DNA of 64,000 nucleotides from Arthrobacter sp. SLBN-112 (GCF_006715225.1 NZ_VFMU01000001.1:2418001-2482000); one strand, 5' to 3'; shown: positions 33,689 to 43,014, counted from the stretch's first letter. The notes: generated from the letters alone by a model not told the origin. Made by a program: numbers and translations.

Positions 33689-35166
33689 TTGGCCACCCCC
33701 GCTCCGCGTCGGACCTCTGATGCCGGAACCACCGGCAGTGCCGCGTCCTGGTCCAGCTGGCCCCATGCAGTGGCAAGCCGGGTCGTCGGCGCCACGGCCA
33801 GCGCCCGCCAGCCGCCCTGCCTCAGCACTTCCAGGACATCCTGGGCATCCGCAGGCCGCTCCACCGCCAGGATGGCGAACGAGTTGGTGCCGTACGCCGC
33901 AGCCGGCGCCAGTGCCGCGGCCTCCTCGGCGGTAACGCGTCCCAGCACGGCGATCAGTGGGCCCCGCATCCGATGGGCGGACAGCTTGTCCATCAGCTGG
34001 TCATCAAAGGCCGGTGGCCCCTGCTCCGCACCCGCCGGCGTCCGCACCCCCGGAGCGCCCCTGCGTTCCGCGTACCTGGCCGGGGCCTCCCGATGGATGA
34101 CCTCCCGAAGCAGTCCGTCCCGCCGGGGGTGGGCCGGCCCGGACAGATGGATTGCGGCCAGGCTTTCGGCTATTGACTGCAGCCCGGACGCCCCGCTGAA
34201 TTCCTCCATGGCCGGTTCCGGGGCCGATGGCGAGTGGAGGAACGCCGGTTCCCCGCCGGTATCCAGCAGCCGAAGGCTGTAGTTGCGCTCCGCCAGGTGT
34301 GCGCTGACGGACATGGCGGCAACAACAGACCACTCGAAGGTGTCGCTGGTGGCCGGTGTATGTCCCTCCGGGGCCGGCAGGCCCGGCAATGATGTGCCGG
34401 GGCCGCCGCCAAACGCCCCGGCCCTGTGGTCCAGGATGATGGTGGCCTCAGGCGTGGTGACGGACTCTTCCTGCCGGACCATCAGGGATCCGTGCCTCGC
34501 CGTAGCGGGCCAGTGGACCCTGCGCATCGGGTCCCCATGACGGTACTCACGGGTCATGATGTCGTCATCGCTCGGGTTCGCGCGGACACGGGTGGCGGTA
34601 ACGCCGTCGCTCCCGCGCGCTCCGGCCAGCCCGGTGGCGGGCAGGACGACGGCGGCAGGCGTCACGGTCAGGACGTCGCCGTCGTCGATGGCCTGGCGGT
34701 GCAGGGAGAGGCCGAAGGGGTCGGTGAACTCGGCCGTCACGGGTCCGATCCTGAACTGCCCCCGGTGTCTGGACGTGAGGTGGTACTCGTAGCGGCTTGT
34801 GCCGCCGGTGGCGGACCGGGACGGGAACCAGAAGGAAGGCGCCTGGCCGAAGTGCGCCGGCAGACGCTCCTCCATGGCCACGCGTCCGCTGCCCGGGCCC
34901 GTCCTGGCCACCGCAAGATGCACCGTTGCCGGGGCTGAGGTTTCCACGGGGGAGGGGTTGAATTCCCGGTAGACGCGGAAGCGCGGTTTGACCAGCCGGA
35001 TGCCGGCAAGGGAGACCAGCGGCAGGACCAGCAGCAGCAGGGCCAGCGTCAGGAGGTCCCGGCGTCCCATGACCTGGGCCGCTGCCAGGGTGAATGCCCC
35101 GGCTGCGAGCATGCCCCAGCCGCGCCTGGTGAACAGATGCCGCGGAAGCTTGTCCAGCAGGGCCAT
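33685..35166 (-). CDS. DUF58 domain protein
   Basis: The 493-residue protein has two N-terminal membrane helices (about 15-32 and 36-52), an extended beta-rich region, and the DUF58 segment REYRHGDPMRRVHWPATARHGSLMVRQEE near residue 203, followed by a vWA-like fold. DUF58 proteins regularly follow MoxR ATPases and are thought to be their partners or substrates. It starts at the ATG at 35166, 9 bp after the MoxR stop, and overlaps the TgpA gene by 4 bases, so all three are co-translated. Confidence 0.9.
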   Translation of the reverse strand: MALLDKLPRHLFTRRGWGMLAAGAFTLAAAQVMGRRDLLTLALLLLVLPLVSLAGIRLVKPRFRVYREFNPSPVETSAPATVHLAVARTGPGSGRVAMEERLPAHFGQAPSFWFPSRSATGGTSRYEYHLTSRHRGQFRIGPVTAEFTDPFGLSLHRQAIDDGDVLTVTPAAVVLPATGLAGARGSDGVTATRVRANPSDDDIMTREYRHGDPMRRVHWPATARHGSLMVRQEESVTTPEATIILDHRAGAFGGGPGTSLPGLPAPEGHTPATSDTFEWSVVAAMSVSAHLAERNYSLRLLDTGGEPAFLHSPSAPEPAMEEFSGASGLQSIAESLAAIHLSGPAHPRRDGLLREVIHREAPARYAERRGAPGVRTPAGAEQGPPAFDDQLMDKLSAHRMRGPLIAVLGRVTAEEAAALAPAAAYGTNSFAILAVERPADAQDVLEVLRQGGWRALAVAPTTRLATAWGQLDQDAALPVVPASEVRRGAGVAK

Positions 35167-35175
35167 GGTCCGCGC

Positions 35176-36276
35176 CTAGTGGTTCCTGCTGCCGGCGGCG
35201 GCCGCGGCCCGGTTGGGCTGCCCGGTCTGGGCCTGGGGCACGGGCAGCCGGGACAGGATGCCCCGCAGCACGCTGTGCGGGGTCTCGCCTGCGCCGGCTG
35301 CCTTCCGGTCCAGGATGATGCGGTGCGCCAGGACGGCCTCGGCCACGTCCCGCACATCGTCCGGCAGGACAAAGTCGCGTCCGTCGAGGGCGGCTGTGGC
35401 CTTTGCGGCGCGCAGCAACTGCAGCATGGAGCGGGGACTGGCGCCCAGCCGCAGCAGCGGGCTCTCCCTGGTGGCCCTGCCCACTGACACCGTGTATTCC
35501 TTGACGGCTTCCGAGACATAGACCTGCTGGACGGTGGCGGTCATCGCTGCCACGTCCGCCGCCGTGACGACGGGGGAGACATTGGCCAGCGGCGAGACCG
35601 CCTGGTGGGTTTCGAGCATCTCGATCTCTGCGGCCTTGTCCGGGTAGCCCATGGAAATCCGGGCCATGAACCGGTCCCGCTGGGCCTCGGGCAGGGGATA
35701 TGTGCCCTCCATTTCAATGGGGTTCTGGGTGGCCACCACCATGAACGGCTCATCCAGCTTGTAGGACGTACCGTCCACCGTGACCTGGTGCTCCTCCATG
35801 CATTCCAGCAGCGCGGACTGGGTCTTGGCGGATGCGCGGTTGATTTCGTCGCCGATGACGATGTTCGCGAAGACCGCACCCGGCCGGAATTCGAAGAGCC
35901 TGGAGGCCTGGTTGTAGATGGAAACCCCGGTGACGTCGGAGGGCAGCAGGTCCGGGGTGAACTGGATGCGGTTGACGGTGCAGTCGATGGTCCGGGCGAG
36001 GGTCTTTGCGAGCAGGGTCTTTCCGACGCCGGGCACGTCCTCCAGCAGCAGGTGGCCCTGCGCGAGCAGGACTGTGAGGGCCAGCTTGGCAGCATCGGAT
36101 TTGCCGTCGATGACCGTGTTGACCGTGGTGAGGATGCGCTGCGCCGCGGCGTGGAAGGACCCCGAATCCATGGCCGCCGGCCGGTGCCCGTTCAGGTGGC
36201 TGACGGAATCGGCGACGCCGGCCAGGTTCAGGTTCGGTGCGCTGGCATTGTTGGCAGTGCGTCGGTGGGGTTCCAT
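35176..36276 (-). CDS. MoxR family AAA+ ATPase
   Basis: MoxR ATPases act as chaperones in assembling vWA-domain and envelope complexes. The 366-residue protein shows Walker A (LLLEDVPGVGKTLLAKTLA, near residue 80), Walker B (VIGDEINRAS near 140), sensor 1 (VVATQNPIEMEGTYPLPEAQRDRF) and sensor 2 (GASPRSMLQLL). The open frame runs up to 36447, but the ATG at 36276 has AAAGG 7 bases upstream. It heads the MoxR-DUF58-TgpA operon, and is divergent from tatD across 163 bp. A minus-strand TAGTCT near 36362 is a candidate -10 box. Confidence 0.93.
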   Translation of the reverse strand: MEPHRRTANNASAPNLNLAGVADSVSHLNGHRPAAMDSGSFHAAAQRILTTVNTVIDGKSDAAKLALTVLLAQGHLLLEDVPGVGKTLLAKTLARTIDCTVNRIQFTPDLLPSDVTGVSIYNQASRLFEFRPGAVFANIVIGDEINRASAKTQSALLECMEEHQVTVDGTSYKLDEPFMVVATQNPIEMEGTYPLPEAQRDRFMARISMGYPDKAAEIEMLETHQAVSPLANVSPVVTAADVAAMTATVQQVYVSEAVKEYTVSVGRATRESPLLRLGASPRSMLQLLRAAKATAALDGRDFVLPDDVRDVAEAVLAHRIILDRKAAGAGETPHSVLRGILSRLPVPQAQTGQPNRAAAAAGSRNH

Positions 36277-36427
36277 CGGCAACCTTTCAGCCCGGGGTTC
36301 ACCTGGACGGGACAGCAAGCCTGCCTTCGCCCCTTGGTGGGCGTGCGCGTGTGTTCGTTCCAGACTACTAACACAACTGCCGTGCCTGACAGAGAGTTCC
36401 GGTAAATATAGGGGTACCTTCGGCCGA

Positions 36428-36433
36428 TAGTGT
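36428..36433 (+). promoter_or_regulatory. Leaderless-type -10 box of tatD
   Basis: TAGTGT is followed by GGGTGG (6 bases) and then the ATG at 36440. Confidence 0.45.
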
Positions 36434-36439
36434 GGGTGG

Positions 36440-37345
36440 ATGTGCAATTCCTCTATTCCCGCCGCCTACCGGGTGCCATCCGACGAGGGGACGCCGGACC
36501 CGGACGCCCCGCGCCGGAAGGATTTCCCGCCCGCGCCCGAGCCCCTGCCGGTACCGGTCATGGACAACCACACGCACTTGGATTTCCCGGAAGGAAAGGG
36601 TCCCGTAGGGATCAAGGCTGCGCTGGATGCCGCGGCGGCCGTAGGGGTGCAGGGCGCCGTCCAGGTGGGCTGCGACCTGGAATCCTCGCGGTTCACCGTA
36701 GAGGCGGTGGACCAGGATGAACGGCTCCTGGGGGCTGTGGCCCTGCATCCCAATGATGCTCCGCACTATGCGGCCCGCGGTGAACTGGAAACGGCCCTTG
36801 CCGAGATCGAACGACTGGCTGCGCATCCCCGGATCCGGGCCATCGGTGAAACCGGACTGGACTTCTACCGCACCCAAGGCGAGGGGCTGCGCCATCAGGA
36901 GTACTCGTTCCGCCGGCACATCGACATCGCCAAACGCCTGGACCTCACCCTCCAGATCCACGACCGGGACGCGCACGGCGACGTGGTGCGGGTGCTCCGG
37001 GAAGAGGGGGCGCCGGACAGGGTGGTGTTCCACTGCTTCTCCGGAGACGAGGACCTGGCGAAAACCTGCAACGAACAGGGCTGGTGGATGTCCTTTGCCG
37101 GCACGCTGACGTTCAGGAACGCCACCAACCTGCGCGCTGCGCTCGCCGTGGCGGACCGGCAGCTCATCATGGTGGAAACGGATGCGCCGTTCCTGACGCC
37201 GCACCCGCACAGGGGACGTCCGAATGCCAGCTACATGGTCCCGTACACGGTCCGGAGCATGGCAGAATTGACAGGCTCCGACCTGGCTGGGCTGTGCACC
37301 GCGATCAGCGAAAATACCGTGCGCGCATACGGTTCCTGGGCCTGA
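36440..37345 (+). CDS. tatD: TatD family metal-dependent DNase
   Basis: TatD enzymes are Mg2+-dependent 3'-5' exonucleases of the amidohydrolase fold with roles in DNA repair. In this 301-residue protein the first metal motif DNHTHLDF is at about 42-49, the bridging Glu in GETGLDFYR near 138, His motifs at LQIHDRDAHGD and VVFHCFSGD, and the Asp in VETDAPFLTP near 248. The first 40 residues are a Pro/Asp-rich extension absent from E. coli TatD. The start rests on the TAGTGT box; a start nearer VMDNHTH is possible but has no ATG/GTG with a good ribosome-binding site. It precedes rpfB-rsmA-ispE, the same order as in mycobacteria. Confidence 0.93.
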   Translation: MCNSSIPAAYRVPSDEGTPDPDAPRRKDFPPAPEPLPVPVMDNHTHLDFPEGKGPVGIKAALDAAAAVGVQGAVQVGCDLESSRFTVEAVDQDERLLGAVALHPNDAPHYAARGELETALAEIERLAAHPRIRAIGETGLDFYRTQGEGLRHQEYSFRRHIDIAKRLDLTLQIHDRDAHGDVVRVLREEGAPDRVVFHCFSGDEDLAKTCNEQGWWMSFAGTLTFRNATNLRAALAVADRQLIMVETDAPFLTPHPHRGRPNASYMVPYTVRSMAELTGSDLAGLCTAISENTVRAYGSWA

Positions 37346-37416
37346 CATCCCGCCCCGTCTTGGCCGCAAAATGCATATCTGGTATGCAAAAATGTTGGCT
37401 GCTTTATAACGCTACG

Positions 37417-37431
37417 GTTACAGTGGGTAAC
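37417..37431. promoter_or_regulatory. GTTAC/GTAAC repeat upstream of rpfB
   Basis: GTTAC-AGTGG-GTAAC is a perfect 5-bp inverted repeat 196 bases upstream of the rpfB start, just after a TATAAC (37405-37410) that may be a -10 box. GTNAC pairs resemble MtrA-type sites known upstream of rpf genes in other actinobacteria. Binding is inferred. The remainder of the 281-bp gap 37346-37626 shows no gene. Confidence 0.3.
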
Positions 37432-37626
37432 TATTAGCCGGGGTCGGGGAAGGCCAGCGGGTAATTTCACTCCATTTGCAGCCGGCCCGGCCTGTCCAGA
37501 ATCCGGCTCTGCCGCTGCGCGGAGTGTGGCGGCGCACCGGTGCCCGGACTGTCCTTTTCAAGGTTGCTCCGGGCATTTTATTGCGCGTTTCCCCGTGCCC
37601 GGATAGACCGAGAGTTACGGGCAATC

Positions 37627-38796
37627 GTGATCAAGTTCTTCACATCGGACGGCAAGTTCAGCTATATCAAGGTTGGCGCCCAGCTGCTGGTGCTTTGCGG
37701 CCTGGTCGCGGGCCTCGTAGCCTTCGTGGGCAATAACAAAACAATCACGCTCAACGTGGACGGCAAAGCGTCGTCCGTGCAGTCCTTTGGCGGAACAGTG
37801 GAACAGGTGGTCAAGAGCGCCAACCTGGAACTGAAGCCCGGCGACCGCGTATCGCCTTCCCTTGACGCGACCGTCCAGAACGGCACCGTCATCAACATCA
37901 ACCAGGCCAAGGAAGTAAAGGTCAGCCTTGACGGGGCCGAAAAGACAGTCAACACCACGGCGCAGGATGTCGAAGACCTGGTGACCGAACTCGGCGTCGC
38001 CAGTGCCTCGTCCGTTTCGGCGCCCAAGGATGCCACCCTCTCGCTGGCCGGTTCCTATGTTTCGATTTCCACCCCCAAGACCGTCAGCATCGTGGCCGAC
38101 GGCAAGGTGAACACCGCTACCACAACTGCCCTTACCGTTGGCAAGGTCCTGGAGGATTCCGGCGTGACCCTCGGCGCCAACGACCGCACCTCGCAGCCGG
38201 CGAACGCCAACGTGGTGAACAACATGGTCATCAAGGTTTCCCGGGTGGACACCAGCCAGACGGCCGTCACCAGTGAAGAGGTGCCCTTCGAGACCGTTAC
38301 CGCCGAAAGTGCGGACATGCTCAAGGGCGATAAGGAAGTGACCCAGGCAGGCGCTGCCGGCAAGCTTGAGCGGACCTTCAAGCTGGTGCTCGTGGACGGA
38401 CGGGAAGCTTCCCGCACCCTGGTCTCAGAGAACGTGGCCGTGCAGCCCGTCACCGAGAAGGTCACCGTCGGCACCAAAGCCAAGCCTGTGCCGCAGGCCG
38501 CACCTGCGGCACCTGCCGGCGCAAACACCGGGGCGGCAGCACCGGCCATGATGAATGAAGCCATGTGGGACAAGATTGCCCAGTGCGAGTCCACTGGAAA
38601 CTGGAGCATCAACAGCGGCAACGGCTACTACGGCGGCCTCCAGTTCGACATCCGCACCTGGATCGGAGCCGGCGGCGGTGCCTACGCCCCCAACGCCAGC
38701 TTGGCCACCAAGGCGCAGCAGATCGACATCGCCAACCGCGTATACGCGCAGCGCGGCCTGTCGCCCTGGGGCTGCGGCTGGGCAGCAACCAGCTGA
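37627..38796 (+). CDS. rpfB: Resuscitation-promoting factor, RpfB type
   Basis: RpfB is a secreted lytic enzyme that cleaves peptidoglycan and promotes regrowth of dormant cells. The 389-residue protein has an N-terminal membrane/signal segment (about 17-37), three DUF348 repeats (about 40-200, e.g. KTITLNVDGKASSVQSFGGTV), a G5 domain (about 205-285), an Ala/Pro linker, and the C-terminal Rpf domain (about 310-389) with AQCESTGNWSINSGNGYYGGLQF, holding the catalytic Glu, and Cys residues in QCES and WGCGW that form the disulfide. I use the GTG at 37627; the frame opens at 37540. Order tatD-rpfB-rsmA-ispE matches M. tuberculosis Rv1008-Rv1011. Confidence 0.95.
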   Translation: MIKFFTSDGKFSYIKVGAQLLVLCGLVAGLVAFVGNNKTITLNVDGKASSVQSFGGTVEQVVKSANLELKPGDRVSPSLDATVQNGTVININQAKEVKVSLDGAEKTVNTTAQDVEDLVTELGVASASSVSAPKDATLSLAGSYVSISTPKTVSIVADGKVNTATTTALTVGKVLEDSGVTLGANDRTSQPANANVVNNMVIKVSRVDTSQTAVTSEEVPFETVTAESADMLKGDKEVTQAGAAGKLERTFKLVLVDGREASRTLVSENVAVQPVTEKVTVGTKAKPVPQAAPAAPAGANTGAAAPAMMNEAMWDKIAQCESTGNWSINSGNGYYGGLQFDIRTWIGAGGGAYAPNASLATKAQQIDIANRVYAQRGLSPWGCGWAATS

Positions 38797-38824
38797 TCCA
38801 CCGCTCAAGCGCATACTGAACAGC

Positions 38825-38857
38825 GTGGCCGGGCCCGGGTACTCCGGGCCCGGCCAC
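38825..38857 (+). terminator. Strong hairpin after rpfB
   Basis: GTGGCCGGGCCCGG (38825-38838) pairs perfectly with CCGGGCCCGGCCAC (38844-38857) around a 5-base loop. There is little T-tract, which is common for actinobacterial terminators. Confidence 0.7.
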
Positions 38858-38894
38858 TGCCGTTAATCCGGCAGGGCAGGGGTGGCGCGCGGGA

Positions 38895-38900
38895 TAGGAT
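38895..38900 (+). promoter_or_regulatory. Leaderless-type -10 box of rsmA
   Basis: TAGGAT is followed by ACCTAG (6 bases) and then the GTG at 38907. Confidence 0.6.
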
Positions 38901-38906
38901 ACCTAG

Positions 38907-39779
38907 GTGACTGAACCGATCCCCGCCGTGCCCGCACCGTTGTTCGGTGCCTCCGACATACGCCGGATGGCAGAGGAAATCGGTATCAGGCCCACCAAGA
39001 CCCTGGGCCAGAACTTTGTGATCGACGGCAACACCATACGGCGGATTGTGGCCGCAGCAGGTGTGGGCCCGGACGAAACGGTGCTCGAGGTCGGTCCGGG
39101 GCTGGGGTCCCTCACCCTGGGGCTGCTTGACGCTGCAGCGGCGGTTGTCGCCGTCGAAATCGATCCCGTCCTTGCCGCAAAGCTTCCGGAAACCGTGCAG
39201 GAATGGCGGCCGGCCGCCGTCGACACCTTCCACCTGGTCCACGCCGATGCCATGAAGGTCACCGAGCTGCCGGTGGAGCCCACGGCCCTCGTGGCCAACC
39301 TGCCCTACAACGTGGCGGTCCCGGTGGTGCTCCACCTGTTGCAGCACTTTCCCAGCCTGCGCCACGGCCTGGTGATGGTGCAGGACGAAGTGGCTGACCG
39401 GCTGGCCGCCGGCCCGGGCTCCAAGACCTACGGGGTGCCGTCGGTCAAGGCCGCCTGGTACAGCCAGATGCGCAAGGCCGGCGTGATCGGCATGAACGTT
39501 TTTTGGCCGGCCCCGAAAATCCATTCCGGGCTGGTGGCCTTCACCCGTCGCGAACCGCCGGCAACCACCGCCACCCGGGAGCAGGTGTTCGCCGTGGTGG
39601 ATGCTGCGTTCGCCCAGCGCCGCAAGACGCTTCGGGCGGCCCTGGCGGGCTGGGCCGGGGGAGCCCCGGAAGCGGAGCGCTGCCTCCTCGCGGCCGGCGT
39701 CGACCCCACCGCACGCGGCGAGGTCATTGATATTGCCGCGTTCGCCAGGATCGCCGAAGCCAGGGAAAACCGCCCGTGA
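38907..39779 (+). CDS. rsmA: 16S rRNA (adenine1518-N6/1519-N6)-dimethyltransferase
   Basis: RsmA (KsgA) dimethylates two adenines in the 3' end of 16S rRNA late in small-subunit assembly. The 290-residue protein has [17 protein letters not shown] near residue 31, the SAM motif [16 protein letters not shown] near 61, and the catalytic [11 protein letters not shown] near 132. The GTG start fits the leaderless box. Its TGA overlaps the start of ispE (GTGA), so the two are coupled. Confidence 0.97.
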   Translation: MTEPIPAVPAPLFGASDIRRMAEEIGIRPTKTLGQNFVIDGNTIRRIVAAAGVGPDETVLEVGPGLGSLTLGLLDAAAAVVAVEIDPVLAAKLPETVQEWRPAAVDTFHLVHADAMKVTELPVEPTALVANLPYNVAVPVVLHLLQHFPSLRHGLVMVQDEVADRLAAGPGSKTYGVPSVKAAWYSQMRKAGVIGMNVFWPAPKIHSGLVAFTRREPPATTATREQVFAVVDAAFAQRRKTLRAALAGWAGGAPEAERCLLAAGVDPTARGEVIDIAAFARIAEARENRP

Positions 39780-40753
39780 GCGCGGGACTTGAGAGGGCAG
39801 GCACGGGGCGGTTCGCCGCCCGGACGGTCCGGGTCAAGGCTCCGGGCAAGGTCAATGTCTCCCTGGCCGTAGGCCCGCTCCGGCCCGATGGCTACCACTC
39901 CGTTGCCAGCGTCTATCTCGCAGTGTCCCTCTACGAGGAAGTGGCAGCGACCAGTACCGCTGCCCCCGGCATTACCATCAGCCTCAGCCCGGAAAGCACT
40001 CTGGACCTCGACGCCGTCGACATCCCCCTGGACGGCAACAACCTGGCCTATAAGGCGGCAGCCATCATGGCTGACGTCTCGGAGCACGCCACGGGCGTGC
40101 ACCTGGAAATCACCAAGCGTGTTCCGGTGGCCGGCGGGATGGGCGGTGGCTCCGCCGACGCCGCCGCCACGCTCCTGGCCTGTGATGCGCTCTGGAACAG
40201 CGGGCTGTCGCGGGAGGAACTGGCGCACCTGGCATCCGAACTGGGAGCCGACGTCCCCTTCCCGCTCCTCGGCGGCACCGCCGTCGGCCTCGGCCTGGGT
40301 GACGAACTGTCCCCGGCCCTGGCGAAGGCGCAGACCCACTGGGTGCTGGTGGTGGCCGACTACGGGCTCTCAACCCCTGAGGTGTACCGGACGCTGGACC
40401 GGCTGCGCGCAGCCGAAGGGGTCGATGCGGGTGAGCCCACAAGCGTGGATCCGCAGATCTTGGCGGCGCTGCGGGGCGGGGACGCCGAATCGTTGAGCCG
40501 GGTGTTGGTCAACGACCTTCAAAGGGCTTCCATTGAATTGTCGCCCGCCCTGCGCGATACGCTGGGAATCGGCGAATCCCATGGGGCCATCGCAGGAATC
40601 GTTTCGGGTTCCGGCCCCACCGTGGCTTTGCTGGCTGATGACTCCGTTGCGGCGGAGGCGCTGGCGGAGGACCTGCAGCACTACGGCTTGACAGCCCTCC
40701 CCGTCCACGGCCCGGTCCCGGGCGCGCGCATCATCTCTGACACCCTCCTTTAA
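39776..40753 (+). CDS. ispE: 4-diphosphocytidyl-2-C-methyl-D-erythritol kinase
   Basis: IspE is a GHMP kinase of the MEP isoprenoid pathway; it phosphorylates CDP-ME. The 325-residue protein shows [22 protein letters not shown] near residue 22 (substrate Lys and His), the GHMP phosphate loop [19 protein letters not shown] near 117, and the C-terminal [13 protein letters not shown] near 277. The GTG start overlaps the rsmA stop by 4 bases. The N-terminus is about ten residues longer than in E. coli. The ABC-F gene follows by 33 bp, probably on the same transcript. Confidence 0.97.
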   Translation: MSAGLERAGTGRFAARTVRVKAPGKVNVSLAVGPLRPDGYHSVASVYLAVSLYEEVAATSTAAPGITISLSPESTLDLDAVDIPLDGNNLAYKAAAIMADVSEHATGVHLEITKRVPVAGGMGGGSADAAATLLACDALWNSGLSREELAHLASELGADVPFPLLGGTAVGLGLGDELSPALAKAQTHWVLVVADYGLSTPEVYRTLDRLRAAEGVDAGEPTSVDPQILAALRGGDAESLSRVLVNDLQRASIELSPALRDTLGIGESHGAIAGIVSGSGPTVALLADDSVAAEALAEDLQHYGLTALPVHGPVPGARIISDTLL

Positions 40754-40786
40754 AACGTACAGTCCGGCAGCAGAAAGCAGTTCCCT

Positions 40787-42613
40787 TTGGCACACCTTCT
40801 TGGCGGCGAGAACCTCACGGTCTCCTACGCAACCCGCACCGTCCTTGACGGCATCACCTTGGGCCTTGAGGAGGGTGACCGGATCGGCATGGTGGGCCGC
40901 AACGGCGACGGCAAGTCCACGTTGATGAGGCTGCTGGCCCTGCGGTCCACGCCCGACTCCGGCCGCGTCACCAAGCGGGGCGACGTCAACGTGGGTTACC
41001 TGGACCAAAGCGACGTGCTCGACGGCGACCTCACCGTGGGTGCAGCGATCGTGGGGGACCAGGCGGACTACGAATGGGCCCGCAATCCCCAGATCCGCGA
41101 AGTCATGGGCGGGCTGGTGTCCGACGTCGATTGGCATGCCAACGTCCATGCGCTGTCCGGCGGGCAAAAGCGGCGCGTGGCCCTCGCCAAGCTGCTGATT
41201 GAGGACCACGACGTCATCATGCTTGATGAACCAACCAACCACCTCGACGTCGAGGGCGTGGCCTGGCTGTCCCGGCACCTGAAGACCCGGTGGCGGGCAA
41301 ACCAGGGCGCATTCCTGGTGGTCACCCACGACCGCTGGTTCCTCGATGAAGTCTGCAACAAAACCTGGGAAGTCCACGACGGAATCGTGGATCCCTTCGA
41401 GGGCGGTTACGCGGCCTATGTGCTGGCACGCGCTGAGCGGGACCGTTCGGCGTCGGTCATGGAAGGCAAGCGGCAGCAGCTGGTCAAGAAGGAGCTCGCC
41501 TGGCTGAGGCGCGGCGCGCCGGCCCGGACAGCAAAGCCAAAGTTCCGGATCGAGGCGGCCAACGCCCTGATTGCGGACGTTCCCGCCCCCCGGGATTCCA
41601 TGGCCCTGAGCAGGATGGCCACGGCCCGGCAGGGCAAGGACGTGCTGGACCTGGAAAACGTCTCCCTTGACTTCCAGGGCGGCGACGACGGGCGAAAGCT
41701 CTTCGACAACATCACCCTGCGCCTTGCCCCGGGCGAACGCCTGGGATTGGTGGGCGTCAACGGTGCCGGCAAGACCACCCTCCTGAAACTCCTTAACGGA
41801 GAAATCACCCCCGACGCCGGGAAGGTCAAGCGGGGCAAGACCGTGGTCACCGCGGTCCTCAGCCAGGAGGTCAAGGAGCTCGACGACGTCGCCGACCTGC
41901 GCGTCATTGAAGTGATTGAGCGGGAAAAGCGTTCCTTCAACGTTGGCGGCAAGGAGTTCAGCGCAGGCCAGCTCGTGGAGCAGCTCGGCTTCACCAATGA
42001 AAAGCAATGGACCCCGGTCAGGGACCTCTCCGGCGGCGAGCGCCGCCGCCTGCAGCTCCTGCGGTTGCTCGTGGGGGAGCCCAACGTGCTGATGCTCGAC
42101 GAGCCCACCAACGACCTGGACACGGACACCCTCGCGGCCGTGGAGGACGTACTGGACGGCTGGCCCGGCACCCTGGTGGTGGTCAGCCACGACCGGTACC
42201 TGCTGGAGCGCGTCACCGACCACCAGATGGCCCTCCTGGGCGACGGCAAGCTCCGCGGCCTTCCCGGGGGCGTGGACCAATACCTGGAACTGCGCGAGTC
42301 GGCCCTGGCAGGCTCCACGGTGACCGGCGGCGGCAACCCCGTCACCAGCGCCGGCCAGGCCCCCTCAGCCAGCGGGACCGGAGCGTCCGAGGCCGAGAAG
42401 CGGGACGCCCGCAAGGCCCTCAACAGGATCGAGCGCCAGATCAAAAAGCTCGACCAGCAGGAGAAGAAACTCCACGACGAGATGGTCAAGAGCACGGAGA
42501 AGTCCGACTTCGACGCCCTCGCCGAACAGAACAGGCAGCTCAAGGACCTGGCCGACGAAAAGGACGCCCTGGAACTCGAATGGCTGGAGTCCTCAGAACT
42601 CCTCGGCGACTGA
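40787..42613 (+). CDS. ABC-F family ATPase with C-terminal coiled coil
   Basis: ABC-F proteins are soluble twin-ATPase factors that act on the ribosome (translation or antibiotic protection) or on DNA (Uup). In this 608-residue protein the first Walker A is GRNGDGKST near residue 38 and the signature LSGGQKRR near 123; the second Walker A is GVNGAGKTT near 323 and signature LSGGERRR near 416. DEPTNHLD and DEPTNDLD follow the signatures. A charged coiled coil (about 535-605, EKRDARKALNRIERQIKKLDQQEKKL) matches the Uup-type C-terminal domain. No membrane segment exists, so it is not a transporter. The start is a TTG at 40787. It follows ispE by 33 bp. Confidence 0.93.
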   Translation: MAHLLGGENLTVSYATRTVLDGITLGLEEGDRIGMVGRNGDGKSTLMRLLALRSTPDSGRVTKRGDVNVGYLDQSDVLDGDLTVGAAIVGDQADYEWARNPQIREVMGGLVSDVDWHANVHALSGGQKRRVALAKLLIEDHDVIMLDEPTNHLDVEGVAWLSRHLKTRWRANQGAFLVVTHDRWFLDEVCNKTWEVHDGIVDPFEGGYAAYVLARAERDRSASVMEGKRQQLVKKELAWLRRGAPARTAKPKFRIEAANALIADVPAPRDSMALSRMATARQGKDVLDLENVSLDFQGGDDGRKLFDNITLRLAPGERLGLVGVNGAGKTTLLKLLNGEITPDAGKVKRGKTVVTAVLSQEVKELDDVADLRVIEVIEREKRSFNVGGKEFSAGQLVEQLGFTNEKQWTPVRDLSGGERRRLQLLRLLVGEPNVLMLDEPTNDLDTDTLAAVEDVLDGWPGTLVVVSHDRYLLERVTDHQMALLGDGKLRGLPGGVDQYLELRESALAGSTVTGGGNPVTSAGQAPSASGTGASEAEKRDARKALNRIERQIKKLDQQEKKLHDEMVKSTEKSDFDALAEQNRQLKDLADEKDALELEWLESSELLGD

Positions 42614-42639
42614 GCCCACCTTGGTTGGGTCCGGAACCG

Positions 42640-42967
42640 GCCCTTCGACGTCGCTTAGACACGTCGCGAAGAGGGCATTTCGGTCGCTGGGCGACCTCAA
42701 CGCCCTGACGCGCCGCGATGCGCGACTTTCCGAAGGCCCGGCTTCCGGAATTCGTCGGCACCTTTCAGCTCGGCCGCCGATCCAGACGGGACACTTGCAC
42801 GAGCGGCGTGGTGGGCCTTCGTGTAGTCGCGCATCGCGAGCCATCGGGCGCATAAGGTCGGCCAGCGACCGTTGGGCCCCTATGCGTCGTAAGCGTCGTC
42901 CCGAGGGCCCCGAGGCGAGCTTGCGAGCCTTGGGAAGGGACCTCCGCGCTAAGCGACGGCGAAGGGC
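42640..42967. repeat. 328-bp imperfect inverted-repeat module
   Basis: Terminal arms GCCCTTCGACGTCGCTTAG (42640-42658) and its complement (42949-42967) match at 18 of 19 positions. Inside, 42681-42738 is the inverted copy of 42814-42871 with conserved spacing: 16/17 matches, a poorly matching 17-base spacer, 13/13 matches (GCGATGCGCGACT), a 4-base spacer, then 7/7 (GAAGGCC). The central loop is 42739-42813. GCGAAGG/CCTTCGC words recur throughout. Short open frames exist on both strands but overlap the repeat and look spurious. It fills most of the 401-bp gap between the convergent ABC-F and TetR genes. It may be a MITE-like or REP-like dispersed repeat, or a large RNA hairpin. Confidence 0.7.
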
Positions 42968-42997
42968 TCCTGTGCCGCGAAGGTGATCACAGCGCCT

Positions 42998-43014
42998 GCG
43001 AAGGCGACCTTCGC
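42998..43014 (-). terminator. Hairpin directly after the TetR gene
   Basis: GCGAAGG-CGA-CCTTCGC is a perfect 7-bp stem that abuts the TetR stop codon at 43015. It uses the same GCGAAGG word as the adjacent inverted-repeat module. There is no T-tract. Confidence 0.4.

Noticed and set aside
37346..37626. c-di-AMP (ydaO) riboswitch before rpfB
   Set aside because: Such riboswitches control rpf genes in some actinobacteria, so I looked, but the conserved purine-rich blocks and stem order are not recognisable here.
42593..42986. Short open frames on both strands in the inverted-repeat module
   Set aside because: They follow from the repeat's symmetry and high GC, have Arg/Pro-rich shadow composition, overlap the ABC-F gene or each other, and lack good ribosome-binding sites.
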